64,000 nucleotides of DNA, from positions 1 to 64,000 of the forward strand of contig NZ_STGU01000005.1 of assembly GCF_004912135.1 (NCBI RefSeq), in the 5' to 3' direction. This document shows, piece after piece, positions 58,878 to 64,000 of this stretch. The position numbers were made by a program, and so were the translations under genes. Each line of letters begins with the position of its first letter. Position 1 is the stretch's first letter. The DNA comes from Rhizobium rosettiformans W3. GTDB lineage: Bacteria; Pseudomonadota; Alphaproteobacteria; Rhizobiales; Rhizobiaceae. The notes under the pieces were generated by a model, which worked only from the letters and a program-made list of their open reading frames with translations, searched no databases and was not told the origin of the DNA.

Positions 58878-61736
58878 TTACTCGGCGGCTTCCGCGTAGG
58901 CTTCCATCGGCGGGCAGGTGCAGACGAGGTTTCGGTCGCCATAGACATTGTCCACGCGGTTGACCGACGACCAGTACTTGTCCACGCGGAAGGCGCCCGG
59001 CGGGTAGCAGGCCTGTTCGCGGCTATAGGGGCGATCCCACTGGCCGACCAGGTCTTCCACCGTATGCGGTGCGTTCTTCAGTGGATTATTGGCCTTGTCC
59101 ATCCGGCCTTCCTCGATGTCGCGAGCTTCCTCGCGGATCGCCAGCATCGCATCGCAGAAGCGGTCGATCTCGGCCTTGGTCTCCGATTCCGTCGGCTCGA
59201 TCATCAGCGTACCCGCCACCGGCCAGCTCATGGTCGGCGCGTGGAAGCCGCAGTCGATCAGACGCTTGGCCACATCGTCGACGGTCACGCCGGCTGACGC
59301 CTGCAGCGGACGGGTGTCGATGATGCATTCATGCGCCACGCGACCCGAGGCAGACGTGTAAAGCACGTCATAGGCGCCCTTCAGCCGTGCCGCGATGTAG
59401 TTGGCGTTGAGGATCGCGACCTTCGTCGCCTGGGTCAGGCCTTCGCCACCCATCATCAGGCAGTAGGACCAGCTGATCGGCAGGATCGACGGCGAGCCAT
59501 AGGGGCCGGCCGAGACGGCACCCGGACGGCCGTCGGTGGAGACGTGACCGGGCAGGAACGGTGCCAGATGCGCCTTGACGCCGATGGGTCCCATGCCCGG
59601 ACCGCCGCCACCATGCGGGATGCAGAAGGTCTTGTGCAGGTTCAAGTGGGAGACGTCGGAGCCGATATCACCCGGACGGGCAACGCCGACCATGGCGTTC
59701 ATGTTGGCCCCGTCGAGATAGACCTGGCCACCATGCTGATGGGTGATCTCGCAGATCTCGCGCACCGTCTCCTCGAACACGCCATGCGTCGAGGGATAGG
59801 TGATCATGCAGCAGGAGAGATTGTCTGCATGCTGTTCCGCCTTGGCGCGGAAGTCGTCGAGGTCGACATCGCCGTTCTCCTTCGACTTGACCGGCACAAC
59901 GGTCATTCCAACCATCTGGGCAGACGCCGGATTGGTGCCATGGGCCGAGGTCGGGATCAGGCAGACGGTGCGATGTGTATCGCCACGCGACAGGTGATAG
60001 GCGCGGATCGTGAGCAACCCCGCATACTCGCCCTGTGCGCCCGAATTCGGCTGCATCGAGATCGCATCGTAACCGGTGACGGCGCAGAGCTTTTCCGAGA
60101 GATCGTCGATCATCTCCTTGTAGCCCAGTGCCTGATCTTGAGGCGCAAAGGGATGGATGTCGGAGAATTCCGGCCAGGTGATCGGCAGCATTTCCGCCGT
60201 GGCGTTCAGCTTCATCGTGCACGAGCCGAGCGGGATCATCGCCCTGTCGAGCGCGAGGTCGCGGTCCGAGAGCCGGCGGATATAGCGGGTCATCTCGCTT
60301 TCCGCGCGGTTCATGTGGAAGATCGGATGTGTCAGATACTCGCTGGTGCGCAGGAGATCCTTGGGCAGGCGGTAATCGGCTTCGAATTCCGAAACCTGGA
60401 ACTTGCCGCCAAAGGCACGCCAGACGGCTTCGAGTGTCGCAGGGCGGGTCCGCTCGTCGAGGGCGATGCCGACCTTGGTCTCGCCGACCTTGCGCAGGTT
60501 CACACCTTCCGCGACAGCCGCCCGCATGACGAGGCCCTGCATATGGCCGACCTCGACGGTGATCGTGTCGAAGAAGGTCTCCGGCTCGATCGTGTAGCCA
60601 AGCTTTTCCAGGCCCTTGGCGAGCAGCACCGTCTTGCGGTGCACCTGCTGGGCAATTGCCTTCAGGCCCTGGGGGCCGTGGAAGACCGCATACATCGAGG
60701 CCATGACGGCGAGCAGAACCTGCGCGGTGCAGATGTTCGACGTCGCCTTTTCGCGGCGGATATGCTGTTCGCGGGTCTGCAGCGACAGGCGATAGGCGCG
60801 GTTGCCGCGGGCGTCGACGGAGACGCCGACGAGACGGCCGGGCATGGAGCGCTTGATCGCGTCCTTGACCGCCATGTAAGCCGCATGCGGGCCGCCATAA
60901 CCGACCGGCACGCCGAAACGCTGGGTCGAGCCGATGGCGATGTCAGCGCCCATTTCGCCGGGTGATTTCAACAGCAGCAGGGCGAGAATGTCGGCGGCAA
61001 CGGCGGCGAGCGCGCCGGTCTGGTGCAGGCGGGCGATCAGGCCGGAGAAGTCACGGACATGGCCGTCCGTGCCCGGATACTGGAAAATCGCGCCGAAGAC
61101 TTCGGTCGGGTCGAGATCGGTGAAGGGATCGCCGACGGTGACGGTCCAGCCCAGCGGCTCGGCGCGGGTCTGGATGACGGCGATGGTCTGCGGATGGCAG
61201 TCCTTGTCGACGAAGAAGCCGGTCGCCTTGGTCTTGGCGCTGCGCTGGCAGAGCGCCATGGCTTCTGCGGCGGCAGTGGCCTCATCGAGGAGCGAGGCAT
61301 TGGCAACGTCGAGACCGGTGAGATCCGTCACCATGGTCTGGAAGTTGAGAAGCGCCTCCAGACGGCCTTGAGAGATTTCCGGCTGGTAGGGCGTATAGGC
61401 CGTGTACCAGGCCGGGTTTTCCAGGATGTTGCGCTGGATGACCGGCGGCGTGATGGTGCCGTAATAGCCCTGGCCGATCAGCGAGGTCAGGACCTTGTTC
61501 TTGTTCGCCGTCTCGCGCAGCTTGTCGAGCGCCTCGCGCTCGGTCATCGCGGCACCCCAGGTGAGCGGCACCTTCTGGCGGATCGAGCCGGGGACGGTGG
61601 CATCGATCAGCTCGTCGAGCGAGTGATAGCCGATCACCTTCAGCATATCCGTCATTTCGGCGGGCGAGGGGCCGATATGGCGTCGATTGGCGAAGTCGTA
61701 AGGGTCGTAGTCCGTGAACTGGAATTCTGTCGTCAT
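58878..61736 (-). CDS. gcvP: Glycine dehydrogenase (decarboxylating), P protein
   Basis: PLP enzyme of the glycine cleavage system, single-chain form of 952 residues. [20 protein letters not shown]-terminus, [37 protein letters not shown], and the PLP Lys in [42 protein letters not shown] and the C-terminal [13 protein letters not shown] complete the match. The start overlaps the gcvH stop by one base. The operon is gcvT-gcvH-gcvP behind a glycine riboswitch. Confidence 0.98.
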   Translation of the reverse strand: MTTEFQFTDYDPYDFANRRHIGPSPAEMTDMLKVIGYHSLDELIDATVPGSIRQKVPLTWGAAMTEREALDKLRETANKNKVLTSLIGQGYYGTITPPVIQRNILENPAWYTAYTPYQPEISQGRLEALLNFQTMVTDLTGLDVANASLLDEATAAAEAMALCQRSAKTKATGFFVDKDCHPQTIAVIQTRAEPLGWTVTVGDPFTDLDPTEVFGAIFQYPGTDGHVRDFSGLIARLHQTGALAAVAADILALLLLKSPGEMGADIAIGSTQRFGVPVGYGGPHAAYMAVKDAIKRSMPGRLVGVSVDARGNRAYRLSLQTREQHIRREKATSNICTAQVLLAVMASMYAVFHGPQGLKAIAQQVHRKTVLLAKGLEKLGYTIEPETFFDTITVEVGHMQGLVMRAAVAEGVNLRKVGETKVGIALDERTRPATLEAVWRAFGGKFQVSEFEADYRLPKDLLRTSEYLTHPIFHMNRAESEMTRYIRRLSDRDLALDRAMIPLGSCTMKLNATAEMLPITWPEFSDIHPFAPQDQALGYKEMIDDLSEKLCAVTGYDAISMQPNSGAQGEYAGLLTIRAYHLSRGDTHRTVCLIPTSAHGTNPASAQMVGMTVVPVKSKENGDVDLDDFRAKAEQHADNLSCCMITYPSTHGVFEETVREICEITHQHGGQVYLDGANMNAMVGVARPGDIGSDVSHLNLHKTFCIPHGGGGPGMGPIGVKAHLAPFLPGHVSTDGRPGAVSAGPYGSPSILPISWSYCLMMGGEGLTQATKVAILNANYIAARLKGAYDVLYTSASGRVAHECIIDTRPLQASAGVTVDDVAKRLIDCGFHAPTMSWPVAGTLMIEPTESETKAEIDRFCDAMLAIREEARDIEEGRMDKANNPLKNAPHTVEDLVGQWDRPYSREQACYPPGAFRVDKYWSSVNRVDNVYGDRNLVCTCPPMEAYAEAAE

Positions 61737-62098
61737 CAGGCGATCAGCTCCTTGTAGGCGGCTTCATCGAGCAGAGCGTCGGCGTCTGCGGGATTGGCAA
61801 GTTTCAGCTTGAAGAACCAGGCGGCACCTTCCGGATCGGAATTGACCAGAGACGGATCGTCGACGATCGCCTGGTTGATCTCGACCACTTCGCCATCGAG
61901 CGGGCAGTAGACGTCCGAGGCGGCCTTGACGCTTTCAACCGTCGCGGCAACGGCGTCCTTCTTGAAGCTAGTGCCTTCATCCGGCAGTTCGACGAAGACG
62001 AGATCGCCGAGCTGGCCGGCGGCATGGGTGGTGATGCCGACGGTGGCGATATCGCCTTCGATCTTCAGCCATTCGTGTTCGGGGGTGAATTTCAGCAT
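61736..62098 (-). CDS. gcvH: Glycine cleavage system H protein
   Basis: Lipoyl carrier of the glycine cleavage system, 120 residues. [20 protein letters not shown], and the lipoyl Lys in [25 protein letters not shown]. The C-terminal [22 protein letters not shown] is typical. Located 19 nt after gcvT. Confidence 0.97.
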   Translation of the reverse strand: MLKFTPEHEWLKIEGDIATVGITTHAAGQLGDLVFVELPDEGTSFKKDAVAATVESVKAASDVYCPLDGEVVEINQAIVDDPSLVNSDPEGAAWFFKLKLANPADADALLDEAAYKELIA

Positions 62099-62117
62099 GG
62101 TTCTCTCCGGAGATTTT

Positions 62118-63257
62118 TTAGCGTTTGTAAGTGGGGGTAATGAAGGGAAGGGCGGTGACGGTCAGGGCCAAGAACTTGCCACGCACCTCCGCAAAGACCT
62201 GGGTGCCGGGTTCAGCCATGGCGGTCGGCACGTAACCCATGGCAACAGGGCTCTCGACGCTCGGACCGAAGCCGCCTGAGGACACGTGACCGATCTCGGT
62301 CTTGCCCTCGGCATCGGCAAACAGCTTGGCGGGCGCACGCACCGGAGCCTTGCCTTCGGGCTTCAAACCGACGCGGCGGCGGGAAACGCCGTTCTCGAGT
62401 TCGCCGAGGATGCGGCTCGCACCCGGAAAGCCGCCCTCGCGGGCGCCGCCTGAGCGGCGGACCTTCTGGATGCCCCACTCGATCGAGGCTTCGACCGGCG
62501 ATGTCTTGGTGTTGATGTCGTTGCCATAGAGGCAGAGCCCGGCTTCGAGGCGCAGCGAATCGCGGGCGCCAAGCCCAATCGGCAGGCAGTCGGGCTGGTC
62601 GAGCAGGGCCTTGGCGAGATCGGTGGCACGCTCAGCCGGCACCGAGATTTCATAGCCGTCCTCGCCTGAATAGCCCGTGCGAGACACGAGGGCTGGGATG
62701 TCGCCGAGGGCAAGCTCACGCACATCCATGAACTTCATGCCTGTGACATCGGAGTTGAGTGTCGCAAGAACCGCTTCCGCCTTCGGCCCCTGCAGGGCGA
62801 GCAGCGCGCGATCGTCATGCACGAGAACCTCGACGCCGGCGGGAAGCTTTGCCCGCATGTGGGCGATATCGGTGTCCTTGCAGCCGGCATTGACGACGAC
62901 CAGCAACCGTTCGCCAAGCCGCGAGATCATCAGATCGTCGAGGATGCCGCCATTGTCGTCGGTGAAGAAGCCATAGCGCTGGCGACCGTCTTTCAGGCCG
63001 AGAATATCCACGGGGACGAGTGATTCCAGGGCCTTGGCGGCGTCATCATAAGAGCCGGAAGTGGCGACAAGTTCGACCTGGCCCATGTGGGAGACGTCGA
63101 AGAGGCCGGCGGCAGAACGGGTGTGCAGGTGTTCCTTCAACACGCCGGCCGGATACTGCACCGGCATGTCGTAACCGGCAAAGGGCACCATCTTGGCGCC
63201 AAGCGACACGTGGAAATTGTAAAGGGGGGTGCGTTTCAGTTGGGTCTGTTCGTCCAA
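62118..63257 (-). CDS. gcvT: Aminomethyltransferase, glycine cleavage T protein
   Basis: Transfers the aminomethyl carbon to tetrahydrofolate; 379 residues. TTG start at 63257, seven nt after GGAGG; the frame is open further upstream only through the riboswitch. [58 protein letters not shown] (folate region), [21 protein letters not shown] and [13 protein letters not shown] are family blocks. First gene of the gcv operon. Confidence 0.95.
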   Translation of the reverse strand: MDEQTQLKRTPLYNFHVSLGAKMVPFAGYDMPVQYPAGVLKEHLHTRSAAGLFDVSHMGQVELVATSGSYDDAAKALESLVPVDILGLKDGRQRYGFFTDDNGGILDDLMISRLGERLLVVVNAGCKDTDIAHMRAKLPAGVEVLVHDDRALLALQGPKAEAVLATLNSDVTGMKFMDVRELALGDIPALVSRTGYSGEDGYEISVPAERATDLAKALLDQPDCLPIGLGARDSLRLEAGLCLYGNDINTKTSPVEASIEWGIQKVRRSGGAREGGFPGASRILGELENGVSRRRVGLKPEGKAPVRAPAKLFADAEGKTEIGHVSSGGFGPSVESPVAMGYVPTAMAEPGTQVFAEVRGKFLALTVTALPFITPTYKR

Positions 63258-63322
63258 GACGTCGCCTCCGGGTTTCGCGCTCGCGCGCTTGCTCAAGTCT
63301 GGGCACGGTTGTGCCGGTTCAT

Positions 63323-63486
63323 GAGCCCCCTCTGTCCTTGTGCCTGAGATTGTTATCCCTTCGGCTTGGTCCGCTTTGGAAACGGGCCTCTCTCCAGAGT
63401 GCAGTCGACGCCTTGTGGTCCTTTTGCCTGAGAGTTTCCGGGGCGGTTGCTCCTTCGGCACCGGATTGAACCGGCTTCTCCCAACA
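63323..63486 (-). ncRNA. Tandem glycine riboswitch ahead of gcvT
   Basis: Two consecutive aptamers on the minus strand. The first runs from GGGAGAAGCCGG through GCCGAAGGAGCAA to AAACTCTCAGGCAAAAGGAC (about 63486-63412). The second runs from CTGGAGAG through GCCGAAGGGATAA to ATCTCAGGCACAAGGACAG (about 63400-63326). The conserved GCCGAAGG and CTCAGGCA elements occur in both. A GGCAC-AACC-GTGCC hairpin follows and may be the expression platform. Glycine binding typically turns gcvTHP on. Confidence 0.93.
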
Positions 63487-63676
63487 AGGTCATGAAACGC
63501 ATTATCTGGCACGGCGGCGCCTTGGCAAGAGGCAGCGTCGCTCCCGAACAAATAATTGTCGCTGGAGCGTCGTGTTTGCGGCATCGCAAGGATCTCGGTA
63601 ATTGGCCGCCCGCCGCGGCATCTCGCCACTTGGCTTGATCGGGCCATCGCGATAAAGGAGCGGGTGAACGGGGGAA

Positions 63677-64000
63677 ATGATGAAGCCGAAACCCAAGACA
63701 GCGACGATGATCCTGCGCATCCTGTGCGCCATGGTCTTCCTGTCCGTCGGTTTTGCGCACCGGACCCCGGCAGCGATTGCCAATGACGTCCAGTCGTCCG
63801 CCTATGTTCTGCCTGACGGCACATTCGCCGAACTCTGCGTCGCCGATCAGGGGCAAAAGCGCATCAAGCCCATGGCCGATTGCGAGGCCTGCCGTCTTGC
63901 GGGCGCGATCCTCCTGCCGGAACCCTCGGCGCAGTCCTGGCTTCTCAGCCAGTTTGCGAGCCTTGGCGAAGTCGCACCCGTCGAAACGGCCATCCGTTCC
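63677..64000 (+). CDS. Secreted hypothetical protein, cut by window edge
   Basis: Open through the window end (108 codons seen), so partial. The N-terminal signal-like hydrophobic stretch is MILRILCAMVFLSVGFAHRTPAAIA. The following part AYVLPDGTFAELCVADQG, and DCEACRLAGAILLPEP with a CxxC pair, resembles small Cys-containing periplasmic proteins of the DUF2946 type often linked to copper genes; this link is inference. GGGGGAA precedes ATG 63677 (a second ATG follows directly). It is divergent from the gcv riboswitch. Confidence 0.7.
   Translation, partial: MMKPKPKTATMILRILCAMVFLSVGFAHRTPAAIANDVQSSAYVLPDGTFAELCVADQGQKRIKPMADCEACRLAGAILLPEPSAQSWLLSQFASLGEVAPVETAIRS

Overview
The window looks like a chromosomal segment from a member of the Rhizobiaceae (Rhizobium/Agrobacterium/Sinorhizobium group). 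The grounds are high GC, an ExoR homologue, a PopZ-type polar organiser, TrmFO, a SecDF fusion, a RIME-like intergenic repeat, and Irr/RirA-like iron boxes ahead of a suf operon. Most of it is core genome with normal gene spacing. Starts were chosen by ribosome binding site and family N-terminus, and are often inside the longest open frame.

Layout. 0.1-4.6 kb: photolyase, small conserved proteins, tRNA-Asn, tRNA-Cys and a PCMT-like methyltransferase. 4.7-8.7 kb: popZ and valS. 9.1-10.4 kb: a FadL/OmpP1-like outer-membrane protein. 10.9-14.4 kb: exoR, xthA, an ErpA/IscA-like carrier and dgt. 14.4-35.8 kb: a long run of housekeeping genes: argS, a SPOR protein, nagZ, scpA, scpB, an orphan ABC ATPase, tatABC, serS, surE-pcm-nlpD, a DUF815 ATPase, yajC, secDF, a Mth938/NDUFAF3-like protein and an NDUFAF6-like protein. 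35.8-43.0 kb: trmFO, a DUF1127 protein, tyrS, an AnmK-GNAT fusion, a patatin, a toxin-antitoxin pair whose PIN toxin is frameshifted, and an alpha/beta hydrolase. 43.0-54.9 kb: the suf Fe-S operon, which is interrupted twice. 55.0-57.7 kb: an Lrp/AsnC regulator and a LuxR-LuxI quorum-sensing module with small accessory genes. 57.9-64 kb: a solitary flagellar-rod-like protein, a DUF1236 protein, the gcvTHP operon behind a tandem glycine riboswitch, and a gene cut by the window edge.

Most interesting region. Between sufB and sufC lies a 432-bp unit made of a GIY-YIG nuclease gene bounded by perfect 36-bp inverted repeats, each itself a palindrome. It resembles a REP/RAYT-like unit built on a GIY-YIG enzyme. 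Between sufT and sufA, a divergent rutA-B-C-D-F pyrimidine-degradation operon separates sufA from the rest of suf and itself carries a RIME-like repeat.

Functional themes are Fe-S cluster assembly (suf genes plus the ErpA-like carrier), protein export (Tat, YajC/SecDF), peptidoglycan recycling and division (NagZ, AnmK, NlpD, SPOR, ScpAB, PopZ), translation (four aminoacyl-tRNA synthetases), and signalling (ExoR, LuxR/LuxI).
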